Notes under the pieces: model-generated
The model's database searches: none
What the model saw: the letters and a program-made list of their open reading frames with translations, nothing else
What the model was told of the DNA's origin: nothing
Origin: Bacillota bacterium
Lineage (GTDB): Bacteria > Bacillota_I > Bacilli_A > RF39 > UBA660
DNA length: 64,000 nucleotides
NCBI GenBank assembly: GCA_023430885.1
Contig: JAEYYH010000026.1
Location: 1-64,000, forward strand
Direction of reading: 5' to 3'
Translations under genes and position numbers: made by a program
In this document: piece after piece, positions 1-9,600 of the stretch
How the letters are laid out: every line of letters starts with the position of its first letter
Position numbering within the stretch: the first letter of the stretch is position 1

Positions 1-1
1 T

Positions 2-3000
2 ACAAATCACTGGTATATAACAAGTTCTAGTTTCACAGAGCTTAAAGAATATATATTTATGCGCTGGGATAGAACAACACCACAACCTCCTTCAATAGTT
101 TTAGATACTTTAGAACCAGCAAAAGAAATAAATGCTACAATAATCTATTCAAAAGATTTAGTAAAAAAGCAGTATAAAGTAGTAGATGATGAAGGAAATA
201 CCGTAATTGACTGGACAACATATAAATCACCAGTTAATATAAAGAATAATAATTATGTTATCTATGCACGTGGCCAAGATAATGCTGAAGTATGGTCAGA
301 AGAGACAATATATAAAGTAGTAAATATTGATGAGAATCAGCCAGTTATAAAACTAACAACTGATTTAGTAACAGCTACGCAAAAACTGGGCATAAAAGTA
401 AGCGTTACAGATGATATAAAGGTAAGCAAAGTAAAATGGGCAAAAGGAATACTAGGTGAAAGTTATTTTGCAAGTGGCGGAAACGAAATAGCAAATAATA
501 GCATAGTTACTATTACCGAAAATGCATATTATACTTTCTATGCTGAAGATGGTGTTGGAAACACACAAGTTTATACATTAAATGTTGAAAATATTGACCT
601 TACACCACCCCTTATAAATATAAGTGCATCTCCTGAAAATACAGTAGGAACAACATCACAAATAACAATTAACTATGGAGATTCAACAACAAAAGAGTTT
701 AAAATAGGAAGTAGTACAACATGGATGACATATAATGATGTTTTCTCTATTAACTCTTACACAATACTACAAAATAATTGGCAAAATTCAGATGGAACAG
801 TAACAATATTTGCAAGAGGAAAAGACACAGCAGGTAATGAAGTTATTGTTAGCAAAAAGATAGTAAATCTAGATCTAGATTTACCAAAAGCACCATTAAT
901 AGTATCAACTTCAGGTTATGCAGTATTGACATCATATGGAGTAACATTGGATGCTACAACAACAATCACATATGACTCAAGAACTGATATTGACAATTAT
1001 TATAGCGTTGATAATGGAGCAACATGGAGTTTATATACTGGGCCATTTAGTATGGCTAATGGAATTTTACAAGCAAAAAGTGTAAAGAAAACAACAGGCT
1101 TAGAAGTAGTTACAAATAAAACACTTGGTATGCCAGCTGATGCATTAGAATTAGTGGCATATGATGGAAGTGAAACTACTTATTCTGGAACAACAAATAA
1201 ATATATGTTAGTTGATAGTAACATGCAAGGAAAAACACTTAACGTAGTATGGGCAGGCGGCAATTATTCGTCAATGGCAATAACATCATATATAAGATTT
1301 TTAGATGAAAATAAAAACCTTATAGGAACAATAAGCGCTTCTGGTTCAACTGTTACTAGTGGAGTGTACACAATACCTGTTGGAACAAAATGGATAAAAT
1401 CCGAATTAACACAAGACCGTAATGCTAAATTATTTGAAATAAGACCAAGCAATGAACCGAAATTTACTGCTCAAAACGGTTATGCAACCTTAACAGCGGA
1501 TACAACAAAAATAATAAGAGAGCCATATCAGATGGTAACAATAAACTACTTTGAAACTACAGTACAAAGATTATATCAAATTGGTTCAACAACTGGAGAA
1601 TGGTTAACTTATCAAGATAAGCCTATTTGGGTAAATCAAGGTCAAACTATATATGCAAAAGGCATCGATCAATACGGCAATGAAACAAGAATAATATCTA
1701 GTTATACAGCAAATGTTTCAGATGCTATGGTTAAAGAAGTTTTTGATTGTAATGAGTCAACTTATACAACGCTAACTAACCAATATATGTTAGTAGATAG
1801 TACAATGCAAGGAAGAACAGTAAATGTTGTATGGGCAGGTGGTAATTATTCAACAATGGCAATAACATCATATATAAGATTTTTAGATGAAGGTAGCAAT
1901 GTTATAGGAACAATAAGTGCCTCTGGTTCAACTGTTACTAACGGAGTATACACAATACCAGTTGGAACAAAATGGATAAAATCTGAATTAACACAAGATC
2001 GTAATGCTAAACTATTTGAAATAAGACCAAGTAATGAACCAAGATTTACTGCTCAAAACGGCTATGCAACAATAACAGCAGATATAACAAAAACAATAAG
2101 AGAACCATATCAGATGGTAACGATAAATTACTTTGAAACTACAGTACAAAGATTGTATCAAATAGGTTCAACAACCGGGGAATGGAAGATTTATCAAGAT
2201 CAGCCAATAAAGGTAAATCAAGGACAGACTATATATGCAAAAGGAATAGATCAATATGGTAATGAAACTAGAACAATATCTAGTTATACAGCAAGTGTTT
2301 CAGATGCTATAGTTAAAGAAGTTTTTGACGATAATGAATCTACTTATACAGCGCTAACTAACCATTATATGTTAGTAGATAGTACAATGCAAGGAAAAAC
2401 AATTAACGTGGTATGGGCAGGGGGTAACTATTCAACTTTGCAAAAAACATCATACTTAAGATTTTTAGACGAAAATAGTAATGTTATAAGTTCTGTAAGC
2501 GCTTCAGGTTCTGCAATTACTAATGGAGTATACACAGTACCGGCTGGAACTAAATATATAAAGTCTGAACTAGCAACAGGATATAATCCTAGATTATATG
2601 AAATAAGAACAAGTAATGAACCAAAATTTGCTGCGATTAATGAGTATCCAACGTTATTTTCAGATCCATCAAAAATAATTAGAGATCCATATCAAGCGGT
2701 AACTATAGATTATTTTGTTACTAGTGTTCAAAAATTATATAGAATAGGAACAACGGGAGATTGGTTAAATTATACGGGTAGTGCAATAAATGTTAAACAA
2801 GGTGATACTATATATGCAAAAGGAATTGACATATATGGAAATGAATCTAGAATAATATCTAGCCTTACAGCTAATTCAACTGATTCAATTCCTAAAGTAG
2901 TATTCGATGAAAATAATACAACGTACACTGCAACAACAAATCAGTATATGTCTATAGATAGTAGCATGATTGGAAAAAATATAAGTGTAGTATGGGCGGG

Positions 3001-3199
3001 CGGTAACTATTCAACTTTGCAAAAAACATCATACTTAAGATTTTTAGATGAAGATAGAAATGTTATAAGTTCTATAAGTGCTTCAGGTTCTGCAATTACT
3101 AACGGAGTATATACAGTACCAACGGGAACTAAATATATAAAGTCTGAACTAGCAACAGGATATAATCCTAGATTGTATGAAATAAGCTTGGCTCAATAA
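2..3199 (+). CDS. Giant repetitive surface protein, 5' end outside the window
   Basis: The frame is open from base 2, so the N terminus is missing; 1065 residues are visible. The first ~360 residues are a series of Ig-like beta domains marked by repeated phrases such as IYARGQD and TIFARGKDTAGNE, a style common in bacterial surface stalk proteins. From about residue 380 a ~194-residue module is repeated: one half contains ADS-like MLVDS, VVWAGGNYS, SYIRFLDE and GVYT(I/V)P, the other half contains YFET and IYAKGID-YGNE. Copies 1 and 2 are nearly identical, as are copies 3 and 4, pointing to recent duplication or gene conversion. The visible C terminus lacks an LPXTG motif or membrane anchor and stops in mid-module with SLAQ. 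Likely an extracellular adhesin or binding protein; the ligand is unknown. The following noncoding DNA looks like a further decayed module, so the gene may once have been longer. Confidence 0.75.
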   Translation, partial: TNHWYITSSSFTELKEYIFMRWDRTTPQPPSIVLDTLEPAKEINATIIYSKDLVKKQYKVVDDEGNTVIDWTTYKSPVNIKNNNYVIYARGQDNAEVWSEETIYKVVNIDENQPVIKLTTDLVTATQKLGIKVSVTDDIKVSKVKWAKGILGESYFASGGNEIANNSIVTITENAYYTFYAEDGVGNTQVYTLNVENIDLTPPLINISASPENTVGTTSQITINYGDSTTKEFKIGSSTTWMTYNDVFSINSYTILQNNWQNSDGTVTIFARGKDTAGNEVIVSKKIVNLDLDLPKAPLIVSTSGYAVLTSYGVTLDATTTITYDSRTDIDNYYSVDNGATWSLYTGPFSMANGILQAKSVKKTTGLEVVTNKTLGMPADALELVAYDGSETTYSGTTNKYMLVDSNMQGKTLNVVWAGGNYSSMAITSYIRFLDENKNLIGTISASGSTVTSGVYTIPVGTKWIKSELTQDRNAKLFEIRPSNEPKFTAQNGYATLTADTTKIIREPYQMVTINYFETTVQRLYQIGSTTGEWLTYQDKPIWVNQGQTIYAKGIDQYGNETRIISSYTANVSDAMVKEVFDCNESTYTTLTNQYMLVDSTMQGRTVNVVWAGGNYSTMAITSYIRFLDEGSNVIGTISASGSTVTNGVYTIPVGTKWIKSELTQDRNAKLFEIRPSNEPRFTAQNGYATITADITKTIREPYQMVTINYFETTVQRLYQIGSTTGEWKIYQDQPIKVNQGQTIYAKGIDQYGNETRTISSYTASVSDAIVKEVFDDNESTYTALTNHYMLVDSTMQGKTINVVWAGGNYSTLQKTSYLRFLDENSNVISSVSASGSAITNGVYTVPAGTKYIKSELATGYNPRLYEIRTSNEPKFAAINEYPTLFSDPSKIIRDPYQAVTIDYFVTSVQKLYRIGTTGDWLNYTGSAINVKQGDTIYAKGIDIYGNESRIISSLTANSTDSIPKVVFDENNTTYTATTNQYMSIDSSMIGKNISVVWAGGNYSTLQKTSYLRFLDEDRNVISSISASGSAITNGVYTVPTGTKYIKSELATGYNPRLYEISLAQ
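1205..3199 (+). repeat. In-frame tandem repeat, about 582 bp per unit
   Basis: The phrase encoding MLVDS (MSIDS in the last copy) starts at 1205, 1787, 2369 and 2948, giving periods of 582, 582 and 579 bp. Three full units and one partial unit lie inside the surface-protein gene. Units 3 and 4 share the STLQKTSYLRFLDE and ATGYNPRLYEI variants, while units 1 and 2 share AITSYIRFLDE and TQDRNAKLFEI. Such long near-identical units are prone to slippage and assembly collapse. Confidence 0.9.
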
Positions 3200-3440
3200 A
3201 AATAAATAATATATATTAGTAGATAGTACAATGTAAGCAAAACAGATTAGGGGTTATGGATTACTAGGCAGATACACAATGCATATTAGGTTTTAGACTC
3301 AAATAAGAGTTTAATCAGTATATTTAGTGGATATGGCAATAATTTATATACAATTTCTTTAAATGCAATATGGAAAAATTATATGGCAAGTTTTTCAGGT
3401 TATTCAAAATTGTATGAAATTTAACCAAGCATGTAGTATA
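3200..3440 (+). pseudogene. Decayed copy of the surface-protein repeat
   Basis: Just after the stop codon at 3199 the DNA resumes a degraded version of the repeat. ATTAGTAGATAGTACAATG (from 3215) matches the MLVDSTM segment of units 2 and 3, and TTGTATGAAAT followed by TAACCAAGCA (about 3412-3431) matches the LYEIRPSN segment. The order and rough spacing are kept, but stops and indels interrupt every frame. I infer that the gene formerly continued with at least one more module. Confidence 0.65.
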
Positions 3441-3540
3441 ATATACACTACACATAGCAAGAGTACATTATATAAAATAGAAGTTGTTATTGGTGATTCT
3501 AATATACAGCAAATTAATACTAATTAATATTATATTTACA

Positions 3541-3571
3541 AACAAGTAGAACTTTCTACTTGTTTTGTTTT
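3541..3571 (+). terminator. Intrinsic terminator after the surface-protein gene
   Basis: A perfect 10-bp stem (AACAAGTAGA and TCTACTTGTT) with a 4-base loop is followed by TTGTTTT. It lies past the decayed repeat, as expected if the transcript once covered that region. Confidence 0.8.
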
Positions 3572-3572
3572 A

Positions 3573-3770
3573 ATAATTTATAAAAAATTTTGATAACAAA
3601 GTTATTTAATACTTCTTACAACAATTTCTATTTCAATATTATACAGATAGACATATATTTTTAAGTTAATATTTTAGAATAATAAATTGCTTTATTGTTT
3701 AGTTTGATGTCTAATATCAATTACAACATTATAAGATTTAGCTAATAAATCTTTTTTTTTACCCCAAAAT
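3573..3770. other. AT-rich spacer, nothing recognised
   Basis: Between the terminator and the next promoter I see no open frame of useful length, no RNA motif and no repeat. Confidence 0.5.
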
Positions 3771-3774
3771 AAGG

Positions 3775-3780
3775 TATAAT
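3775..3780 (+). promoter_or_regulatory. Putative -10 element for the five-helix membrane protein
   Basis: TATAAT stands 24 bases before the ATG, with an AAGGGGAGA ribosome site between. No clear -35 box or TG extension is seen, and chance TATAAT matches are common in DNA this AT-rich. Confidence 0.4.
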
Positions 3781-3804
3781 AAATATATAATAAGGGGAGA
3801 TATA

Positions 3805-5424
3805 ATGATACTACGTAAACCGTATGCCATATTAATTAAAAATTTTAAATTAATTCATACAATCATTACTGTTTGTATGATTTATTTGGTGTATAGAAGT
3901 TATCTTATATACGACTATATTAGAGTATTTATGCAAACAGATATGCTTGCAACTCAAAAAGATATAACTGGTGAACTTTTCAATACACAAATGTTCCTAT
4001 TTCCAGGAATTATAATGACTCTTTTAATTGTTTTATTGGTTGTAATGATTAGAAAAAAGAAGCCAAAATTATTTTATGTATTAAACATAGGATTCTATGG
4101 CACTACAGTAGTAATATATAGTTATTTGTATAATCAACTAAACTATATTGAAACAAATATTAGTGAATTAAAAGAAGTAAAACTTATTCATGATATTGCA
4201 TTGATTTTATTAGCTATTCAAGTTATATCTATGATTCTTTCATTTATTAGAGCAGTTGGACTTGATATAAAGAAGTTTGATTTTGGAAAAGATTTGATGG
4301 AGCTTGATGTTCAAGATGAAGACAATGAAGAATTTGAAGTAAGTGTTAATGTTGAAACAAATGTAATTAAGAGAATTCTTAATAAGAATAAGAGATATGC
4401 GAAATATATATATGTAGAAAATAAATTTATAATAGATATATTTATTCTATTAGCTATATCAACAATAGCTTTTCTTTCATATATGAATTTGAATGTTTAT
4501 AATGTTGTCTATAACGAAAGTGACACCGACACATTTCTGGCTGGAACATTTAATATGGGAGTTACAAAATCATACATAACACAGGAAAATTATCGTGGCA
4601 TAAAAATAACATCTAATGATACAGCTCTATTGGTAGTGGAAGTTCATATAAAAGCCCAATCAAGAAACCAACTTTTCAATACTGCAAAAGCAGAGATGGT
4701 CGTTAATAATAATACTTATTTTCCTACAAAGGTAGAGTATAAATCTGCTATATTTGATTTGGGGGAAACTTACTACAATGAAGAGATAAGTACAGAATTT
4801 GAAAAAATACTGTTGGTATATGAAATTCCAAACAAAGATATAGAAGAATCTATGCAGTTTATGTATATTAATGATATAGAGATAAAAGAAAATAAGTTGA
4901 ATCCCAAATATATTAGAGTTAATTTAACTCCAATAAATTTAGATGAAAAAGATGATGTAGTAGAAGCTAAACTCGGAGAAGCGATTTTGCTAAATAAAGA
5001 TACACTAGGAACATCAACATTAACTATAAATTCATTTGATATGGCGAAAGAATATGCTTTAAAATATAAATATTGTATTAATAGTAAAGAATGTTATCCG
5101 TCAGTTGAGTACTTAAAACCACTAGTAAATGCTAATTATAACAAAATTTTATTAAGAATAAATGCAACAATGACTATTGATGAAAATATCGCAATTAGTA
5201 ATATTTATAGTCCTTATAGTTTAATAAATTATTTTGGTGTACTTGTTTATAAAGTTGACGGTAAAACCTATACTTCCAACAGTGGTTTTTCAAAAGTGAC
5301 TGCCTATAGAGTAGCAACAAATGATGATTATTATTTAGAAGTAAATGAAAATGTACTAAAAGCCGATGAAATTTATTTGCTAGTGAACATTAGAAATACA
5401 CAATATAAATATACAATAAAATAG
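3805..5424 (+). CDS. Membrane protein of unknown function with a large extracytoplasmic domain
   Basis: The 539-residue product has hydrophobic segments near residues 17-35, 62-81, 90-109, 129-150 and 208-228. The loop between the fourth and fifth is charged and probably cytoplasmic (DVQDEDNEEFEVSVN). Residues 230-539 form a soluble, beta-rich part predicted to lie outside the membrane, with alternating hydrophobic strands (LLVVEVHIKAQ, ILLVYEIP) reminiscent of telokin/DUF4352-like Ig folds; that resemblance is weak. The start is fixed by a strong AAGGGGAGA site. It sits 62 bp upstream of the pilus/secretion locus but is separated from it by a further promoter, so a role in that machine is only possible. 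I do not recognise the family. Confidence 0.7.
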   Translation: MILRKPYAILIKNFKLIHTIITVCMIYLVYRSYLIYDYIRVFMQTDMLATQKDITGELFNTQMFLFPGIIMTLLIVLLVVMIRKKKPKLFYVLNIGFYGTTVVIYSYLYNQLNYIETNISELKEVKLIHDIALILLAIQVISMILSFIRAVGLDIKKFDFGKDLMELDVQDEDNEEFEVSVNVETNVIKRILNKNKRYAKYIYVENKFIIDIFILLAISTIAFLSYMNLNVYNVVYNESDTDTFLAGTFNMGVTKSYITQENYRGIKITSNDTALLVVEVHIKAQSRNQLFNTAKAEMVVNNNTYFPTKVEYKSAIFDLGETYYNEEISTEFEKILLVYEIPNKDIEESMQFMYINDIEIKENKLNPKYIRVNLTPINLDEKDDVVEAKLGEAILLNKDTLGTSTLTINSFDMAKEYALKYKYCINSKECYPSVEYLKPLVNANYNKILLRINATMTIDENIAISNIYSPYSLINYFGVLVYKVDGKTYTSNSGFSKVTAYRVATNDDYYLEVNENVLKADEIYLLVNIRNTQYKYTIK

Positions 5425-5456
5425 ACTAAAAAAATATATAAGAAAATGAATAAATA

Positions 5457-5465
5457 TGGTATAAT
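5457..5465 (+). promoter_or_regulatory. Extended -10 promoter of the pilus/secretion locus
   Basis: TGG followed by TATAAT gives an extended -10 element 21 bases before the first gene of the locus, whose GGAGGGTG ribosome site comes straight after. The predicted leader is very short. No good -35 box is seen. Confidence 0.55.
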
Positions 5466-5486
5466 TTAATAATGGAGGGTGTGTAA

Positions 5487-6191
5487 ATGAAACAATTAAA
5501 ATATGTTTTAATTTTTATTATAGTCGTTTTCATACCTAACATTGTAAAAGCTGAAGATTGTTCGGTAACTAATACAGCAAGATTAAAGAAAATTGCAAGT
5601 AATATAACTACAAAGTATGATTATGTAGAAAATCTGCCAGCTACAGGTTATGGTAATGTTGATTTCACAGTAACTATAAGTAATGTAATTAGTGATATAT
5701 ATATAATGAAAGTAGATGATTATTATAACAAAGTAGGGACTGTATATTATGGTGACAGTAACAATCAGGTTATAATTAGTGGCTTATTAGAAGGAGCTTC
5801 ATATCACTTTGTAGCATTTGGAAATGCAGGTGATTGGTGTAAGGGGACATTAGTTTATGAATTTTATGTCACAACACCAAGCTATAACAAATATTATACA
5901 AATACGTTGTGTAAAAAAGTTCCAGAATATAAGTATTGTCAAAAATGGGTTAATTTTAATTTAACAGAAAAAGAATTTGTTAAAAATATAAACGATTATA
6001 TAAAAAGCTTAGAAGTAGATGAAACTCCAGCAGAAGAAGAAAAACCAGAAGACAAATACCAAATTTTTATTGAAATAATGGAGTTTTTAACAAAATATGA
6101 TATTCCTATTTTTGGTGGTATTGTATTGGTATCATTATTAGGAATAATTTATTTAAAAAGAAAAGACAGTTTTGATTTAAAAGTTAAGTAG
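5487..6191 (+). CDS. Exported single-pass membrane protein, first gene of the Tad/T4SS locus
   Basis: The 234-residue product has a signal peptide (residues 1-22, ending NIVKA) and a mature part with six cysteines that may pair as disulfides. A C-terminal membrane helix (about 207-226, GGIVLVSLLGIIYL) is followed by a basic tail, giving a type I topology. The charged segment before the helix (DETPAEEEKPEDK) looks like a flexible linker. The next gene starts 7 bp after its stop, so the two are cotranscribed and probably work together at the cell surface. No family recognised; its position suggests an accessory or anchor component of the pilus-like machine. Confidence 0.7.
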   Translation: MKQLKYVLIFIIVVFIPNIVKAEDCSVTNTARLKKIASNITTKYDYVENLPATGYGNVDFTVTISNVISDIYIMKVDDYYNKVGTVYYGDSNNQVIISGLLEGASYHFVAFGNAGDWCKGTLVYEFYVTTPSYNKYYTNTLCKKVPEYKYCQKWVNFNLTEKEFVKNINDYIKSLEVDETPAEEEKPEDKYQIFIEIMEFLTKYDIPIFGGIVLVSLLGIIYLKRKDSFDLKVK

Positions 6192-6198
6192 GTGAAAT

Positions 6199-9144
6199 AT
6201 GAAGAAGTTGGTAGTTTTAATTATTGGTTTGCTATTGTTTTTCCCAAGTATAGTGCAAGCTGGTGTTACAGTTGATCCGAGTATAGACCAAGATCCTGGT
6301 AGTCCAGGTGGATCTTGCCCTAGCTGCGCATATGTCTATTCAGAATCTTATCCATATGGAGCAATTGTTTCGATTGTTGATCAAAATGGCAACAATCTTG
6401 CAACTTCAAGCGGAAGTGCTAGTGCAAGTTTAAGATATGTTGATCAACTAAGCGGAACTGTTTATGGTGCAGCTGGTGCAGTGAATAAGAAAACTGCTGT
6501 AGCACAGGCATTTAGTCATATTAGCCGAATAACTGGTAGCGATACAAATGCTGCTAACTTTGGATTTGCTAATCCTATAACATCTTCTAATTATAAAGCA
6601 GAAGTTTATAGACTTATTGGAGCAGGCGCTACTATTAATGAACAAACATTAGACAATTTTTTAAAACTATTTGGTTTAAACCTTAGTATACTGAAGGCTG
6701 CATGTGTTAATTCAGAGATATTTATTGAGGTTCAGCCTATGATGTCAATTAAAAAAGTTGGATCATCAACTTTTGTTCTAGGAAGTATTACTGAAATTAT
6801 TAAATATCTAGATGAAGTTGATCCATCACGAAAATCATTTGGTAGAAATACAAGATGCACCTTTGCAAGTTATGTAACAACACCATCAACTATGGGAAAC
6901 GTTGCAGGTGTAAGTGGTTGCACGAATTATGTAAATGCCTATGGGACAAGTGGTTCAAGAGTATATGGTTATGCAGTTGGTATGTTTTCACTTAATAATT
7001 TATTGTCAACTGTATGTAAAAAGTCTGGGGATACTTGTGCTAGCGATAAAGCTAAAGGATTATCACAAGAGGAATTATGCAGTAAGTATCCAGGAGACAC
7101 CAATTGTTGTCCTAATATAGTTACTTCATCTTGTGATTACTATATAAATAGTTCATCAAGTGTTGATGAAGCAAAAAGTATGATTTCCACTTCTTGTTCT
7201 GTAAGCAATAGTGGAGTTGTCAAAGATGTTGCAAGTTGGGATTGCATATTTAAAAGTGAATCTTCAACAAAGTTAACAGATCAAAGCCACTATTATTTAG
7301 AGGAGTTTGGTGACAATCCATACTGTGCTGTATATTGTACTGAGACTTTAGAATATAATTTTCCAAAAGTAGGTACTAAAGTTGATGCTGGTAGTTGGTA
7401 TATACTTGGTGGTTATTCAGGAACACAAATAAATGGTCCAATTACATATAAAGGAACTTCAACTTGTAGAGTAACCAGCGCTAGAGGTTCAACAACTGGT
7501 GTAATTAATGTTACGCAGTTTCAAAAAGATTGGGATGCTGCAGATAAAGCTGTAGTAGTAGCGTGGGATGCATATCAAAAAGAATTGATTGAGGAACATT
7601 TACATGCGACAACAGAAAGTACTTCAGATACAAGTGCATGCTGCAGCGGATGCTGTGGATCTTGTCCTACTGGTCCTGATGCTGATACTTCTTGTTGCGG
7701 TGATTCGCGAGAAGATTGCACACGATATACATATGATTCAGATTATTATTTAACATCTACTTGGTACTCAACATTTGGAACAACTTCTAATATGAGTAGT
7801 TCAAATGTTAGAATTAAACCTAGCACTTGGACAGACTGTTGTGGTAACAGAGATCCAAACAATTATGATATATCTGGAAAATATGCACAATATAAGAGTG
7901 CACTAAATAAAAGAAATAAATTATTATCTTACTTAAAACAATGTAATAATTTTGCGAGAACATACACAGAATTTAATCCATCTTCAAGTCTAGGAGATGC
8001 TGTAACATATAAATATGATGAAAAAAATTATGTTTCAAGCTATAATTTAAAAAAGAGTGTTTCAATCATTTCTTCAACTGATTATTATAGTGGAGGCAAT
8101 GCTAATACAGGAGGAAAAGTTGGAGTAATTGAAAAAAATTGGTCTATAAGTACTAGTAATACATCAAAATTAATAAATAATTCTATTAATGTAAGTGATG
8201 CATTAAATAATTCACTTACAAATGGACACAGTTCCACTTTGCAACATTATGAATGCTATGGCGGAAGAGGAAGCAACTGTACTGGAGAATATTCAAGTGC
8301 AAGCTATCCAACAAATGTCTGGTTGGAACAAAAAACAGTAAAAACTATCACTTATACTTTACCATCTGGTGTTTATTATTATGTTGATAAGGCAAGTGGA
8401 GAATCTTTAAATAGTGCAACTGTTAATTATAGATATCTTGGTTTTAGTAATTTACCAATTCATTATTCTACGAAACCTGGTAACTATCCAATCCACGTGA
8501 TTTATAACTCATTTGGTCCAAATAATAAATTTAATAGATATATAGTCGGAAGTACAAATTTTACGAATAATCCGACAACAAATTATAGTAAGGATGTTCA
8601 GTATTCATGTACTTATACTGTAAATGCTGAACCAAGTATTATTTGTGTTGAAGGAAGTAGCGATACTGCTTGCTCCGACGATAAAGGTGGAACGGATTTA
8701 ATATACAGGAAGGTATCTTTATATTATCCATTTCCAGGGCAAAATGCCACTGAAAATAATTTAAGAGATTCCGGTGAAAACTGGGAATCAAATTCAAATT
8801 ATTATATTAATTCATTTATATACAACAATCGAGGAGTAAGCTATTATGAAGTTTATAAAATTGATCCAATGTATGAAATTGATTTAACACCAGCAGTAAT
8901 GCGAAAAATTAAAAAGTATAATACGCAGCAGGAAAGTGCTGTCGGATATTATTATGGAGCCACAAATGGTACTAGCTTAGGTTATTCTGATTTCACTTTG
9001 GTTTGCAGCCAAATTAGTGATGAAGGTAATGCTTCTAAATGTAAAAGTACATTTTTAAGGGATTATCTAAATGGCCTAGTAACTGGATGCGGAATTAAGA
9101 ATTCTGGCAACTATAGTAATTGTGGAAATACAGAAGCATGGTAA
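6199..9144 (+). CDS. Very large cysteine-rich secreted protein of the Tad/T4SS locus
   Basis: A signal peptide (residues 1-21, ending SIVQA) precedes about 960 residues rich in Ser, Thr, Tyr, Asn and Gly. I count about 36 cysteines, unusual for an exported protein of an AT-rich Gram-positive. Several are adjacent pairs, with a dense cluster near residue 475-505 (CCSGCCGSC, then SCCGD). There is no C-terminal hydrophobic helix or LPXTG motif, so it is probably secreted or held by other components. It lies between the single-pass exported protein and the pilin-like/CpaB genes, which suggests a fibre-tip, adhesin or effector role; this is inference. No catalytic motif recognised. Confidence 0.75.
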   Translation: MKKLVVLIIGLLLFFPSIVQAGVTVDPSIDQDPGSPGGSCPSCAYVYSESYPYGAIVSIVDQNGNNLATSSGSASASLRYVDQLSGTVYGAAGAVNKKTAVAQAFSHISRITGSDTNAANFGFANPITSSNYKAEVYRLIGAGATINEQTLDNFLKLFGLNLSILKAACVNSEIFIEVQPMMSIKKVGSSTFVLGSITEIIKYLDEVDPSRKSFGRNTRCTFASYVTTPSTMGNVAGVSGCTNYVNAYGTSGSRVYGYAVGMFSLNNLLSTVCKKSGDTCASDKAKGLSQEELCSKYPGDTNCCPNIVTSSCDYYINSSSSVDEAKSMISTSCSVSNSGVVKDVASWDCIFKSESSTKLTDQSHYYLEEFGDNPYCAVYCTETLEYNFPKVGTKVDAGSWYILGGYSGTQINGPITYKGTSTCRVTSARGSTTGVINVTQFQKDWDAADKAVVVAWDAYQKELIEEHLHATTESTSDTSACCSGCCGSCPTGPDADTSCCGDSREDCTRYTYDSDYYLTSTWYSTFGTTSNMSSSNVRIKPSTWTDCCGNRDPNNYDISGKYAQYKSALNKRNKLLSYLKQCNNFARTYTEFNPSSSLGDAVTYKYDEKNYVSSYNLKKSVSIISSTDYYSGGNANTGGKVGVIEKNWSISTSNTSKLINNSINVSDALNNSLTNGHSSTLQHYECYGGRGSNCTGEYSSASYPTNVWLEQKTVKTITYTLPSGVYYYVDKASGESLNSATVNYRYLGFSNLPIHYSTKPGNYPIHVIYNSFGPNNKFNRYIVGSTNFTNNPTTNYSKDVQYSCTYTVNAEPSIICVEGSSDTACSDDKGGTDLIYRKVSLYYPFPGQNATENNLRDSGENWESNSNYYINSFIYNNRGVSYYEVYKIDPMYEIDLTPAVMRKIKKYNTQQESAVGYYYGATNGTSLGYSDFTLVCSQISDEGNASKCKSTFLRDYLNGLVTGCGIKNSGNYSNCGNTEAW

Positions 9145-9157
9145 GGAGGAATAAGAA

Positions 9158-9580
9158 ATGAAAGAGTCGTTTTGGGCATATTTTATAGTAGTACTTGGTA
9201 TGATAGCAATAGGGTTTATTTTCTTATTTCAAACTCTTACAAATACTGATGAACAATTAATGACTTTACTTGATGAGTCAGTAAAAGGAGCTATGTTCGA
9301 TGCTCTTGATGTAACTGCTTATAGAGAAAATGAAACCATACGCATAGATAGAGAAAAATTTGTTGAGAATTTTTTAAGAAGATTTTCGCAAAATGCATCT
9401 CTATCAAGAACGTATAAAGTAAAAATTTATGACGTTAATGAGCTACCACCTAAGGTTAGTATTAAAGTTAGTACCCTCGAAACAGGAACACTTGTTTCTG
9501 GAGGTGGTAAAAAATCTGAAGAACTTATAGACTATACTATAAGTAACACTTTGGATGCCATTATAGAGACACCATATTAA
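9158..9580 (+). CDS. Small one-helix pilin-like protein
   Basis: The 140-residue product opens with MKES, then one hydrophobic helix (about residues 7-27) and a soluble domain. Layout and size match TadE/TadF-like minor pilins and the two 143-residue proteins further down the locus. The N terminus lacks the classical type IV prepilin motif (G before FTLxE) but shares the M-x-E-(S/A/G) opening with the three other small proteins of this locus. A good AAGGAGG site fixes the start. Its neighbours encode a CpaB-like protein and the CpaF ATPase, so a role in pilus assembly is likely; the assignment rests on architecture. Confidence 0.65.
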   Translation: MKESFWAYFIVVLGMIAIGFIFLFQTLTNTDEQLMTLLDESVKGAMFDALDVTAYRENETIRIDREKFVENFLRRFSQNASLSRTYKVKIYDVNELPPKVSIKVSTLETGTLVSGGGKKSEELIDYTISNTLDAIIETPY

Positions 9581-9600
9581 TAGAAGAAAGGAAGAGGTTT

